64,000 nt of DNA, taken from assembly GCA_004293365.1 (NCBI GenBank), contig RDYN01000007.1, positions 35,290 to 99,289 of the forward strand, written 5' to 3'. The notes beneath the pieces are model-generated. The model had not been told where the DNA came from. It did no database searches and saw only the letters and a list, made by a program, of their open reading frames with translations. The DNA comes from Oscillatoriales cyanobacterium (GTDB lineage: Bacteria; Cyanobacteriota; Cyanobacteriia; Cyanobacteriales; Microcoleaceae). This document shows positions 55,756 to 64,000 of this stretch, in pieces. The translations under genes and the position numbers were made by a program. Numbering within the stretch: position 1 is the stretch's first letter; each line of letters begins with the position of its first letter.

Positions 55756-56718
55756 TTAAAGTCGCTCAATTTCCCGAGCTAGTTCTGGGAGTTTGGCTTG
55801 TCGCTGTCCGATCGCCCTTGCTCTCACATTCAAAAGACCGATCGGCGTATTCAACAAATCTACCAGATCGGCGCGGGCGATCGCGCACTTAGCAGCAGCA
55901 ACCGGCAATTCCTTTAACAGCCACCTAGCCAGCCGGTAAAAATATTCCCTGATTTTAAATTCCCGCATCAAATCGACGCCGTGGAGTTCGTGCAAATATT
56001 TATTCGACTCGCCGTAGCGATGCCATTGACTTTGCAACTGTTTTATTGTAGAACGGTGGCGGTGTCGGGCGATCGCACTTTCGGCAAAATAGATTTTATA
56101 GGATGTTTCCCGCAAAATCCGCCAGCACAAATCCGCATCGCCACCGCTCGTAAGGTAGGGGCGAAACAAACCGACTCGTGCTAAAATCTGCCTGCGTACA
56201 GCCAAGTTAGCCGTTTGACCGTAGGGACAAAAAGGGTGAGCGAGAGTATGTTTTTGAGATAAAGTATTTTCGCGGGCGGCGTGTTTTTCTAAGAGAGTGT
56301 TACCGGGGAGGGCGAGGATTTCACCGCAGGTAATTCCGATGTCTAAGTTAGCGAATGGTTGGACTAAATTTTGCAACCATTGAGGTTCGGGGCGACAGTC
56401 TGCGTCGGTAAAGGCGATGATTTCACCTGTTGAGGCGCGAATTCCTTTGTTTCTGGCGGCGTAGGAACTTTGAATGGTATTTTCGCTGAGATTGCGAAGG
56501 GTTATTTGATTGAATCCCTCTTGGTTGGGGGATTTGGCTGCTGCTTGAAGGATGGTTGAAGTGTAATCGCGACTTTTGTTGTCTACTAAGAGATATTCTA
56601 CTCTGTTTGTTGGATAAGTTTGCGATCGCAGACACTCGATTAAATCCGGCAAATCCTTCTCGCCGTTATAAACAGGTACTACAACCGAAACAAGGGGTAA
56701 AAACTCCGCACTGTTCAT
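55756..56718 (-). CDS. Glycosyltransferase family 2
   Basis: 320 residues. The GT-A fold N-terminus PLVSVVVPVYNGEKDLPDLI, DNKSRDYTSTI and the metal-binding FTDADCRPEP (DxD-type) define a family 2 enzyme using nucleotide sugars. Further: AARNKGIRASTGEIIAF and a later SGGDADLCWRILRET. The C-terminal 80 residues are basic and amphipathic (RREYFYRLARWLLKELP-like), perhaps for membrane binding. The product and the acceptor are unknown. It is separated from its neighbours by repeats. Confidence 0.92.
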   Translation of the reverse strand: MNSAEFLPLVSVVVPVYNGEKDLPDLIECLRSQTYPTNRVEYLLVDNKSRDYTSTILQAAAKSPNQEGFNQITLRNLSENTIQSSYAARNKGIRASTGEIIAFTDADCRPEPQWLQNLVQPFANLDIGITCGEILALPGNTLLEKHAARENTLSQKHTLAHPFCPYGQTANLAVRRQILARVGLFRPYLTSGGDADLCWRILRETSYKIYFAESAIARHRHRSTIKQLQSQWHRYGESNKYLHELHGVDLMREFKIREYFYRLARWLLKELPVAAAKCAIARADLVDLLNTPIGLLNVRARAIGQRQAKLPELAREIERL

Positions 56719-56774
56719 TAATCCTCTCTGCGGGTTGCTGAGTCAATCAGGACTGAAGTCCTTATTACAAATCG

Positions 56775-56994
56775 GTTCGTAGTAAGGACTTCAGTCCTCT
56801 CTTAAAGTTTGTAGTAAGGACTTCAGTCCTCTCTTAAAGTTTGTAGTAAGGACTTCAGTCCTCTCTTAAAGTTTGTAATAATCTCTTAAAGTTTGTAGTA
56901 AGGACTTCAGTCCTCTCTTAAAGTTTGTAGTAAGGACTTCAGTCCTCTCTGCTAGTTTTTGAGTTAATAAGGACTAAAGTCCTTACTACCAACC
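56775..56994. repeat. 32-bp tandem repeats of the GTAGTAAGGACTTCAGTCC family
   Basis: The unit TTTGTAGTAAGGACTTCAGT plus CCTCTCTTAAAG starts at 56776, 56808, 56840, 56891 and 56923, with one truncated copy at 56872. An inverted half (AAGGACTAAAGTCCTTACTA) closes the block at 56969-56988. Not CRISPR: there are no unique spacers. Confidence 0.9.
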
Positions 56995-56996
56995 AG

Positions 56997-57704
56997 TTAT
57001 CGAATAATTTCTACTTCTGTACCTTTTTGTACAAACTGATACAACTCATCAACATCTTGATTTTCCAGCGAAACGCAGCCTAAAGTCCAGTTCGATCGCT
57101 CTTTGATAATTTTCTCTGAATTAGCCGGTACGCCGTGAATCCCAACCTCGCTGCCAATACTATCGTACCATTTGATTGTACCTGCTTGCTTGGCTTTGAT
57201 ATGTTTTCGCCAAGATTGTTTAGTTGGATAATCCAGCCAGATAAATTTCGACCAAGCTGTGTGAGGATATAAATCTTTGATGCTAAAGATTCCTTCCGGC
57301 GTCCGCGAATCGCCTTCTTTTAGTTTATCGCCTGCGGGATTGCTGCCAAATACAACAGGATAAGATTTGACCGGCTTTTTCTTGTCATAGACAGTTAATC
57401 TGTATTTTGATTTTTCAACCAGGATTGAAATTCTATTTTTATCTAACTTATCCGGTTCGCCTAAAATTTGTGAGAGGGGTTTGTCGTAGTTGAATAATTT
57501 ATCTGGTGGCAATTGGCTGTGTAAAGTCGTTAAATCATCAGCCGGACAATTAGTTAAACAGAAAACATCTAAAATGTAGGGAATGGGAACAGCATAACCG
57601 AGTCTGACGAGTCTCCAGTAAAAAAATGAGCTAGCAGCCAGCAATAGAAGGGCGGCTGATGAAGCAATTATCCAAATATTGCCCTGTCTTTTTGTGAGTT
57701 CCAT
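56997..57704 (-). CDS. L,D-transpeptidase (YkuD domain)
   Basis: 235 residues from the ATG at 57704 (MELTKRQGNIWIIASSAALL). A membrane anchor is at about 9-28, then the YkuD domain (about 95-235): SILVEKSKYRLTVYDKKKPV, FGSNPAGDKLKEGDSRTPEG and the active-site motif IHGVP...SNWTLGCVSLEN with catalytic His and Cys. It makes or edits L,D cross-links in peptidoglycan in the periplasm. A TTG seven codons upstream would be an alternative. Two other peptidoglycan-related genes are near, mraY being next upstream on the same strand. Confidence 0.92.
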   Translation of the reverse strand: MELTKRQGNIWIIASSAALLLLAASSFFYWRLVRLGYAVPIPYILDVFCLTNCPADDLTTLHSQLPPDKLFNYDKPLSQILGEPDKLDKNRISILVEKSKYRLTVYDKKKPVKSYPVVFGSNPAGDKLKEGDSRTPEGIFSIKDLYPHTAWSKFIWLDYPTKQSWRKHIKAKQAGTIKWYDSIGSEVGIHGVPANSEKIIKERSNWTLGCVSLENQDVDELYQFVQKGTEVEIIR

Positions 57705-58085
57705 TGCATTTACTGGGGAGAGCAATTTTCAAAATTATAACTTATGAGCTTGGCACTGGCAATATGCCAGTTCCACAACAGAATGAAGTATTAGTGGCAC
57801 AGGCATCTTGCCTGTTTTTTAACTAAATTTAATATTAGTGGCACAGGCAGGAAAGCCTGTGATTTAGCTAAATTTAAGATTAGTGGCACAGGCAGGAAAG
57901 CCTGTTTTTTAGCTAAATTTAAGATTAGTGGCACAGGCATCTTGCCTGTTTTTTTAAGTCTGAAACGGGCAAGATGCCCGTTCCACAACTGCATTGAGTT
58001 CCTGTGGAACGGGCATCTTATTTGTTTTTTAACATGGCAGAAAACATCAGCTACATATGCTGTAAAGTCTGTTACTAATCTGCTG
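57705..58085. repeat. Spacer with 44-45-bp tandem repeats
   Basis: Four units starting ATTAGTGGCACAGGC at 57790, 57834, 57879 and 57924, each with a small hairpin (ACAGGC...GCCTGT) and an AACTAAATTTAA tail. They are followed by inverted AACGGGCAAGATGCCCGTT and TGTGGAACGGGCATC copies. No gene. Confidence 0.9.
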
Positions 58086-59201
58086 TTAACTATTGCCAGT
58101 GAACATCAGAATCATTAACACTAACACCCCGTTAGTTAAATAAAATATCCCAACTACCTGAGTTTCCAACCAGCCACAGAGTTCTAAATGGTGGTGCAGC
58201 GGAGCCATTCTTAAGAGACGCTTGCCGATGCCATCCGGGCCTTTTGTAGCTTTGTAATAAGTTACCTGAGCAATTACGGACAGCGTTTCAATAAAGAAAA
58301 TACCGCTGATTATTAATAATATCCAAAGGCTATTTGTTAATAAAGCTACCGCACCCAACGCACCGCCCAACGCCAACGCACCTGTATCGCCCATAAACAC
58401 TCGGGCTGGATTGCGGTTGTGAGTTAAGAAACCGAGACAACTGCCGCTGATACAAGCGCAAAATATCATTAATTCTGGCGAAGTTGAGGCTACAGATGCG
58501 CCTAATCCCAAAAGTGCGATCGCGCCCAAACCTCCCATCAACCCGTCAACACCGTCGGTAAGATTAGTAGCATTGCTTTCAGCAACTAACACAAAACCAG
58601 CCAGCGGCCAAAACAGAAAACCTAAAGGCAATACCCAACCGAAAGGCAAAGCAATGTTTGTAGAAATACTTGGATTGTGGAACATCAACCACAGACAAAA
58701 TAGAGCTGCAAAACCTACTTGCAAAGCCAATTTCATCCGGGGTGAAATACCTTTATTCGACTTGCGGCGCAAAATTTGCCAGTCATCGAGCCAGCCGATG
58801 AAACCGTAAGCTAAAGTTAAAGCCGATACGGCAACAACATCTGAGTTAAATCTTGACGAAATCAAGGCGACTGCGACTCCTGCGGGCACAAAAAATATGC
58901 CTCCCATTGTCGGGGTTCCCGCTTTTTTCAAGTGGGCTTGGGGGCCGTCTTCGCGAATTATTTGTCCGGCTTTCAGTTGCTGGAGTACGGGCACAACTAG
59001 ATAACCTAAACCCGATGCAACGAGAGCACAAACAGCTAGTGGCATAAATAGCGATGCAGGCGCATCCAAAAATCTACCCGCTGCTACATCTAAACCGATC
59101 GCTACAATGCCCAGCCCCAAACCCAGCAGCAGGAATAAATTCCTGCCTGTAAGTTTGAAAGGCATAGTAAAAGGGATTTTCTCATCCACAAAGTTATCCA
59201 T
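58086..59201 (-). CDS. mraY: Phospho-MurNAc-pentapeptide translocase MraY
   Basis: 371 residues with about ten membrane helices. MraY transfers phospho-MurNAc-pentapeptide to undecaprenyl phosphate to make lipid I. Motifs: KKAGTPTMGGIFFVPAG, GFIGWLDDWQI, NATNLTDGVDGLMGG with the catalytic Asp residues, FMGDTGALALGGALG, and KRLLRMAPLHHHLELCGW. The ATG at 59201 is chosen because GAGGAG lies seven bases upstream; the frame extends 42 codons further into poor sequence. It stands apart from other mur genes, as often in cyanobacteria. Confidence 0.97.
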   Translation of the reverse strand: MDNFVDEKIPFTMPFKLTGRNLFLLLGLGLGIVAIGLDVAAGRFLDAPASLFMPLAVCALVASGLGYLVVPVLQQLKAGQIIREDGPQAHLKKAGTPTMGGIFFVPAGVAVALISSRFNSDVVAVSALTLAYGFIGWLDDWQILRRKSNKGISPRMKLALQVGFAALFCLWLMFHNPSISTNIALPFGWVLPLGFLFWPLAGFVLVAESNATNLTDGVDGLMGGLGAIALLGLGASVASTSPELMIFCACISGSCLGFLTHNRNPARVFMGDTGALALGGALGAVALLTNSLWILLIISGIFFIETLSVIAQVTYYKATKGPDGIGKRLLRMAPLHHHLELCGWLETQVVGIFYLTNGVLVLMILMFTGNS

Positions 59202-59480
59202 ATCACTCCTCAACACACACCATTTGAGAATAAGCATTTGACAATTGGAGAATAGGGTGGGATACAGGAGATTGGGAAATCTCTTGGTTTTTCTTCCCTG
59301 TTTCCGGTTGATTCGTTGACCAGCCAAAAACGCTACAAACCCTAAACTTGACTAATCGATTATCCCCAAATTTTAGACTTTTGTTCGAGATACCAGATTC
59401 ATCATTAGAGTGAATCTAAAATTCTTCAATCTAAAATCTAAAATCTAAAATCTAAAATCGACTGACCATTCTTTCTACAG
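59202..59480. other. Upstream region of mraY
   Basis: No gene. It holds the mraY ribosome site (59202-59212) and, near 59420-59458, four TCTAAAA heptamers that recur at about 19135 and 35690. Promoter elements are not assigned. Confidence 0.5.
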
Positions 59481-59720
59481 TTATTCGTCCCCTACACCCG
59501 CATCATCTTCTACTTCTTCTTCTAAATCATCGTAAGGACTGTCGTCAACTGCCATCAACTCGGAAATTTCTTCTTCGTGCAGATAGTCGGGTTCTTGAAC
59601 ATCCCTTGCTAAGAGACGATTGTTAGATTCCAACCAGTCTAAAAGAGAAGATTGCTGCTTTAATGGAATTACATCCGCAGGCAAGTGGCGAGGTATTTGA
59701 CGCAGAGATGGGTTGTACAT
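59481..59720 (-). CDS. DUF3134 family small protein
   Basis: 79 residues. It matches my memory of the small cyanobacterial DUF3134 family: MYNPSLRQIPRHLPADVIPL, then SSLLDWLESNNRLLARD. The C-terminal 25 residues are strongly acidic (DDLEEEVEDDAGVGDE). Soluble, function unknown. It lies 279 bases before mraY on the same strand. Confidence 0.82.
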   Translation of the reverse strand: MYNPSLRQIPRHLPADVIPLKQQSSLLDWLESNNRLLARDVQEPDYLHEEEISELMAVDDSPYDDLEEEVEDDAGVGDE

Positions 59721-60110
59721 GATTATCGGTTTCTAAAGACAAAGACGCGATCGAGTAGAACTAATGTTGTGCCGACTGACTGCTCCTTCGATCGAACACT
59801 TGCAAATCCGGCATTTAGCAGAGCTAAGGCATTATACCACAGACACTCTTTGGTTCCGGATCCCGATAGGATGGCTGACCGATTCGGGCGATCGCCCCCA
59901 GTCATCGGCCTCAGGATAACATTAAAATCCGATATTGCCAATCCCTATTTCGCCGTAAGTATTGTAATCTGAGGCGATCGTCTTTGAAAGTATCGCGCGA
60001 CACGGGGCCAGCCAGCGGTTGAGTTAGAACAGTTTCATGGTTTTGCGTCAAAGCCTGATGGTGAAAGCCTTTTACCTTCTTCAACCAATTCTCAAACAAT
60101 AAATCTCAGG
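59721..60110. other. Divergent spacer DUF3134 / GT4
   Basis: 390 bases without a gene that I can support; short frames on both strands are without family features. It includes a GGATCCCGATAGG stretch, a GCGATCGCC site and an A-rich leader (CAATTCTCAAACAATAAATC) just before the GT4 gene. Confidence 0.45.
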
Positions 60111-61790
60111 ATGGATATAACAGCGGCGGTTTTATACCACAAAGACGGTTACGACACCGGAGGGCAAAAACTTCTGGGGCGTCATTCAGCCGGAGAAGGA
60201 TTTCTTAAAAGCTTAGTCCAACACGGTACCGCTGACTATCTGTACTGTTACGCAGACAGCGAAGCAACTTTTAAGGAGTTTTGTTCGCGCATCCAACCTT
60301 GGCTGCAACAACCTCGGAAAGTCCGCTGGATTGCGACGGATCGACCAGATTTGCTATCTCAACCGGGTACAATCTATCGGCCCGATCCCGCCCTTGCCGA
60401 GATGGTTTGGGGGCGCAGATTTGTCGATCAGCGCGCTTACAGCGTTTGTGGCGTTACCCATACGATCGCCACTAAGTATGTCATGGAATCGATCGGCAAT
60501 TTGATAACTGCACCGGTTCAACCTTGGGACGCCCTGATCTGCACCTCTAACGCCGTGAAAAACACAGTAGAAGGAGTTCTGAGGGAGTGGTCTGAATATT
60601 TAGCGCAGCGCAACGGCGGTCAACCCGAAATTTTGGTGAAATTGCCAGTTATTCCCCTAGGAGTGGATTGCAGCGCGTTTCCGCAGGGTGTGGAAGCAGT
60701 CCAGGCGGGCGATCGACAACGACAAGAACTCGGCATTTCTCCCGGCGATATAGTCGTGTTATTTGTCGGGCGATTGACTTTCTCTGCCAAAGCTCATCCG
60801 GTACCAATGTACATCGCTTTGGAACGCGCCGCCCAGCAGACAAAAGCCAAAATCCACTTAATTCAAGCCGGTTGGATTGAAGATCCGAGAGAAGAACCCG
60901 ACTTTAAAAATAGCGCGAAAATCTTTTGTCCGTCGGTGAATGCTATTTTTGTAGATGGCAGAAATCCGGAAATTAGAGTTAATATTTGGTCTGCCTCCGA
61001 TATTTTTATTTCGCTGTCCGACAACATTCAAGAAACCTTCGGACTAACACCCATTGAAGCAATGGCCAACGGACTGCCGGCAATTGTTTCTGACTGGAAC
61101 GGATACAAAGAATCAGTACGCCACGAAATCGACGGCTTCCGCATTCCCACACTCATCCCACCGCCGGAAGCTTGTTTGGATTTAGCCCTAAATTATCTCG
61201 ACGGCAGCTTGAATTGGCCGACTTACATGGGTCACACTTCCCTCGCCACAGCAGTTGATATTGATGCTTGCACCCGCGCTTTGTGCCAATTAATTGAAAA
61301 CCCGGAATTGAGAAGGCGGATGGGTGAAAATGCGAGACAAAGGGCGAGGGAGATTTATGATTGGAAAGTAGTAATTGCTGCTTACGAACATTTGTGGCGG
61401 GAATTAGCTGAAATTCGGGTTTCTGCACCAGAGTCTGCACCTGCAAAAGCTGGGAAACCGCCTTATCCCCTGGGCGACGATCCGTTTCGGGTGTTGGGTC
61501 ATTATGCGACTAGAACTTTAAACGATGATATGATGCTGAGTCTGGGTGCGATCGCCACACCGGAACTGTTGAGAGAGTTGCACAGAATTTGGTTTACGAG
61601 CTTCGGTCAAGACCGCAGAATCTCTGTTAAAGTTCAGATAGAGATGTTGAATGCGATCGAGAAAAAGGGTGCGATCGGCGTCGGGGAAATTCTCAGGCGT
61701 TATGCGAACAACGAGCAAGAATCAGCATACCTCTATCGGACGCTACTCTATCTCGTGAAATTTGGTGTTTTAGTGATTGGGAATGGGTAA
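60111..61790 (+). CDS. Glycosyltransferase family 4 (GT-B)
   Basis: 559 residues. The donor-binding half is clear: DIVVLFVGRLTFSAKAHPVP, NIWSASDIFISLSDNIQETF and GLTPIEAMANGLPAIVSDWN with the E-x7-E motif. The acceptor half starts YHKDGYDTGGQKLLGRHSAG. It should transfer a sugar from a nucleotide donor. Beyond about residue 430 a helical C-terminal extension (DDMMLSLGAIATPELLRELH) is not part of the normal GT-B fold and might bind a partner. It is not clustered with other polysaccharide genes. Confidence 0.9.
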   Translation: MDITAAVLYHKDGYDTGGQKLLGRHSAGEGFLKSLVQHGTADYLYCYADSEATFKEFCSRIQPWLQQPRKVRWIATDRPDLLSQPGTIYRPDPALAEMVWGRRFVDQRAYSVCGVTHTIATKYVMESIGNLITAPVQPWDALICTSNAVKNTVEGVLREWSEYLAQRNGGQPEILVKLPVIPLGVDCSAFPQGVEAVQAGDRQRQELGISPGDIVVLFVGRLTFSAKAHPVPMYIALERAAQQTKAKIHLIQAGWIEDPREEPDFKNSAKIFCPSVNAIFVDGRNPEIRVNIWSASDIFISLSDNIQETFGLTPIEAMANGLPAIVSDWNGYKESVRHEIDGFRIPTLIPPPEACLDLALNYLDGSLNWPTYMGHTSLATAVDIDACTRALCQLIENPELRRRMGENARQRAREIYDWKVVIAAYEHLWRELAEIRVSAPESAPAKAGKPPYPLGDDPFRVLGHYATRTLNDDMMLSLGAIATPELLRELHRIWFTSFGQDRRISVKVQIEMLNAIEKKGAIGVGEILRRYANNEQESAYLYRTLLYLVKFGVLVIGNG

Positions 61791-62048
61791 TTCCTAATAG
61801 TTGATAAATCAAATAAGAGTCGGCGGTTGAAACCGCTACTACACAAACGATGTCCGCCTCCGCGGACTGAAGATTAGAGTAAATGTAGGGGCGAAATACG
61901 CACAGAGAAGCCCAATAATCATAAGCATGGGTAAAAAAAAATTATTTAGTCCCCGTGTATAAGTCATAAACTAATGACGAATGACCAATGACTAATGACT
62001 ACTGACCAATGACCAATGACCAATGACTAATGACTCTTAAAAAAAACT
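61791..62048. repeat. Spacer with GGCGGTTGAAACCGC and CAATGAC repeats
   Basis: A GTCGGCGGTTGAAACCGC palindrome (about 61819-61838) with ACACAAACGATGTCCG next to it, as at 55605, and CAATGAC/TAATGAC heptamers at 61982-62036. No gene. Confidence 0.8.
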
Positions 62049-62633
62049 ATGCTTAAAAAATCTGCACTATTAGAGATAATTGCTGGTAAGAATCGCGGTT
62101 TGCTGGCGACTCCAAACGACAAACAGGCGATTTTAAGTGCGATCGCCCAATTGGAAGATTACAACCCCACACCGCGCCCTGTGGAAGCCGCAGAACTTTT
62201 AGATGGCGATTGGCGGTTGTTGTACACCAGCAGCCGCGCCCTGCTGAATCTTGACGGTTTTCCCTTGTTGAAATTGGGTCAAATTTATCAATCCATCCGC
62301 GTCAAAGAATCTAAAATTTACAACATTGCCGAACTTTACGGCTTGCCTTATTTAGAAGGAATTGTCAGCGTAGCGGCCAGATTTGAGGCGACTTCGGAAC
62401 GGCGAGTGCAGGTGAAGTTTGAGCGGTCAATTTTGGGTTTAAGCAGGTTAATCCGCTATGAATCTCCGGCAAAATATATCAATGAAATTGAGTCAGGGAA
62501 AAAGTTTGCTGCTGTAGATTTTCGGTTAGATACTCGCGAACAGCAGGGATGGCTGGATGTTACTTATTTGGATGGCGATTTACGCATCGGGCGCGGTAAT
62601 GAAGGGAGTGTCTTTGTGTTGACAAAAGAGTGA
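62049..62633 (+). CDS. PAP/fibrillin family protein
   Basis: 194 residues of the plastid-lipid-associated protein (fibrillin) domain, usual in cyanobacteria and chloroplasts and thought to bind lipophilic compounds at thylakoids. Motifs: LEIIAGKNRGLLATPNDKQ, LLDGDWRLLYTSSRALLNLD and TYLDGDLRIGRGNEGSVFVL at the C-terminus. No signal peptide. Heptamer repeats lie directly upstream. Confidence 0.9.
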   Translation: MLKKSALLEIIAGKNRGLLATPNDKQAILSAIAQLEDYNPTPRPVEAAELLDGDWRLLYTSSRALLNLDGFPLLKLGQIYQSIRVKESKIYNIAELYGLPYLEGIVSVAARFEATSERRVQVKFERSILGLSRLIRYESPAKYINEIESGKKFAAVDFRLDTREQQGWLDVTYLDGDLRIGRGNEGSVFVLTKE

Positions 62634-62781
62634 TTTTGTGATGTTTGATTGAGTTCGATCGCTCTTAAGACTTCTCAAATTTTTAAGCAATTCTCGCTAG
62701 AATAGAAGCGTCAGGGGCATGAACACTTAGACATTTTCAGAATAAATCTATATAATCAAGTTAATTGAATTGAAAAAATGT

Positions 62782-63087
62782 ATGACAACAACAACTGTAG
62801 TAGACATCGGGACTTTAATTATCCGCGATCGCAACCTTCGAGGCGGCCGTCCCATTATTGCTGAAACTGGTACTTCTGTCCGCCGCATCGCCGTTTTGTA
62901 CAAGCAGGGTAATAGTGCGGAAGAAATTGCTAGGCTGATGACTCACTTATCGATCGCACAAGTTTATGCAGCTTTAACGTATTATCATGCTAATCGAGCA
63001 GAGATTGATACAGATTTAGCAGAGGAACAAGCAGCTTACGAACAGTTAGCAGAGTTACACTACAAAAACCTGAAGACAAATCCATGA
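62782..63087 (+). CDS. DUF433 antitoxin-like protein
   Basis: 101 residues from the ATG (MTTTTVVDIGTLIIRDRNLR). DUF433 signature: GGRPIIAETGTSVRRIAVLY, then GNSAEEIARLMTHLSIAQVYAALTYY, which is a winged-helix-like DNA-binding fold. The C-terminal helix (EIDTDLAEEQAAYEQLAE) is acidic. It overlaps the DUF5615 gene by four bases, forming a toxin-antitoxin pair of the VapBC-like type. Confidence 0.88.
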   Translation: MTTTTVVDIGTLIIRDRNLRGGRPIIAETGTSVRRIAVLYKQGNSAEEIARLMTHLSIAQVYAALTYYHANRAEIDTDLAEEQAAYEQLAELHYKNLKTNP

Positions 63088-63449
63088 GCATTATTCTACT
63101 GCTGCTAGACGAAGATGCTATGAATTCGGCTCTGCTTGATGCTCTACGCCTGCGGAGTGTTGATGTTATTTCTGTTGCAGAAATAGGAATGCTGTCTCGC
63201 AGGGATGAAGAAATTTTGTATTGGGCTAATAAAAATCATCGAGTAACCTATAGCTTTAATACTAGGGATTTTTATCGATTGCATACTGATTTGAACACCC
63301 AAGGGGAAGAACATATGGGGATAATCTTGGGACAGCAGAATTATTCAGTTGGGGAACAATTGCGTCGCTTGCTAAAAATTATAGCTAGTAAATCCGCAGA
63401 GGAAATGTACAATCAAGTTGAGTTTTTAAGTGCTTGGGGTGAAGAATAA
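63084..63449 (+). CDS. DUF5615 PIN-like toxin
   Basis: 121 residues. The PIN-like DUF5615 fold shows acidic residues at LLLDEDAMNSALLDAL, then RRDEEILYWANKNHRVTYSFNTRDFYRLH with the FNTRDF block. Such proteins are predicted ribonucleases kept quiet by the DUF433 partner. Residue D9 is the likely metal ligand. The end, QVEFLSAWGEE, is normal. Confidence 0.87.
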   Translation: MSIILLLLDEDAMNSALLDALRLRSVDVISVAEIGMLSRRDEEILYWANKNHRVTYSFNTRDFYRLHTDLNTQGEEHMGIILGQQNYSVGEQLRRLLKIIASKSAEEMYNQVEFLSAWGEE

Positions 63450-63750
63450 GCGATCCCCTTAACTCATTCTCCTCAATTTATCTTTCTTTCATCCGCGTTT
63501 ATCCGCGTTCATCTGCGGTTGAAAATCAAAAATGTATGACTTTTGCAAACAATTCAACACTTACTAAAATCCTCAAATCCACAGCCGATCGCAGCTTTAG
63601 ATATGATAACCGTTAAAACTTAGCGTTAAGAATTGACAATTGACAATTATTGTGATATCTGCTTGAATTTTAATGGGAAAGGCGTTAGTACATTCCCGCC
63701 AAGAAACTTACTAACGCTCTTTCTGTACTCCTTACGAATACAACAAGATT
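63450..63750. other. Spacer after the DUF433/DUF5615 pair
   Basis: No gene. It contains an ATCCGCGTTTATCCGCGTTC repeat (63491-63525), an AATTGACAATTGACAATT block (63630-63650) and an inverted repeat GCGTTAGTA...TACTAACGC (63683-63717) that could form a hairpin in the leader of the next gene. Confidence 0.5.
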
Positions 63751-63975
63751 ATGTCACAAAACGGTTATCAACAGGGATTATCGGCGAATCCTAGTGCGAT
63801 CGCGTACCAAAAACGCCTTTACCCTTGGGCGATCGCCAAACTCATGCCAAATATGCAGCGGACTGTTGTATGTCGGTTTCGGAGGCGATCGGATGCTGAC
63901 GGGGGTAGTGCCCTGAAGGAAAGGATCGAGAGAATAAAACTCACGTCAAAGAAAAGTAGGCATTTAGAGTTGTAA
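63751..63975 (+). CDS. Small hypothetical protein, perhaps truncated
   Basis: 74 residues. The first 50 (MSQNGYQQGLSANPSAIAYQ and KRLYPWAIAKLMPNMQRTVV, RFRRRSDADG) look like a conserved small cyanobacterial family that I remember only vaguely. The tail (SALKERIERIKLTSKKSRHLEL) reads like unrelated sequence, as if a frameshift or deletion removed the normal end. Function unknown. Confidence 0.5.
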   Translation: MSQNGYQQGLSANPSAIAYQKRLYPWAIAKLMPNMQRTVVCRFRRRSDADGGSALKERIERIKLTSKKSRHLEL

Positions 63976-64000
63976 ATTAGCATTGTAATGATGCACAAAC

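Noticed and set aside
56775..56994. CRISPR-like array of 32-base repeats
   Set aside because: Units follow each other directly with no unique spacers and no cas genes are present.
57790..57957. CRISPR-like array of 44-45-base repeats
   Set aside because: No variable spacers; each unit is a small hairpin plus tail of a dispersed repeat family.
59202..59327. 42-residue N-terminal extension of MraY
   Set aside because: A strong GAGGAG site precedes the internal ATG at 59201, and MraY proteins begin with the hydrophobic part.

Overview
The window is chromosomal DNA from a cyanobacterium, most likely a filamentous, non-heterocystous type near Microcoleus, Oscillatoria or Phormidium. This is inferred from three things. 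The palindrome GCGATCGC (HIP1) is very frequent in and between genes. Spacers carry heptanucleotide tandem repeats and many palindromic repeats. Several genes are typically cyanobacterial: an inducible NDH-1 CO2-uptake operon (ndhF3, ndhD3, cupA), a close relative of the Nostoc bacterial dynamin-like protein, kinase-TPR proteins, a TIGR02652 protein, a DUF3134 protein and a fibrillin-like protein. The exact genus cannot be fixed from the sequence alone.

Layout. 1-16 kb: the 5' part of ilvC, a VOC protein, two tandem dynamin-like GTPases with a small coiled-coil membrane protein, a pentapeptide protein, a double-domain SagB-type oxidoreductase, mnmE, and two adjacent kinase-TPR genes, of which the first has lost its catalytic residues. 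16-28.5 kb: selO, ppx and a UbiA prenyltransferase; a very large protein with a subtilisin and a C39-like cysteine protease domain; then an island of small genes (MazEF-like pair, GIY-YIG protein, several hypotheticals), a LOG-type protein and a periplasmic thioredoxin-like protein. 28.5-43.7 kb: wecB, an RsuA/RluE-type pseudouridine synthase, a carboxyl-terminal protease, remnants of an Nramp transporter and of an IS transposase, a cupin, a second VOC protein, a gamma carbonic anhydrase, an AT-rich pair encoding a RelA/SpoT-domain protein and a DUF262 protein, a GH116 glycosidase and an AAA-ATPase/nuclease fusion.

43.8-64 kb: a large secreted-type Calx-beta/Pro-Thr/RTX protein that appears split by an indel, the CO2-uptake operon with a Tat-signal beta carbonic anhydrase inserted between ndhF3 and ndhD3, a GT2 glycosyltransferase, an L,D-transpeptidase, mraY, a GT4 glycosyltransferase, a fibrillin-like protein and a DUF433/DUF5615 toxin-antitoxin pair.

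The clearest functional group is the CO2-uptake operon. Envelope and polysaccharide genes (wecB, mraY, L,D-transpeptidase, two glycosyltransferases) are scattered. The best candidates for undescribed biology are the DUF262 + RelA/SpoT pair, the kinase/pseudokinase pair, the dual-protease protein, and the carbonic anhydrase inside the NDH-1 operon. Spacers are rich in repeats, and one repeat is also found in frame inside the GH116 gene.
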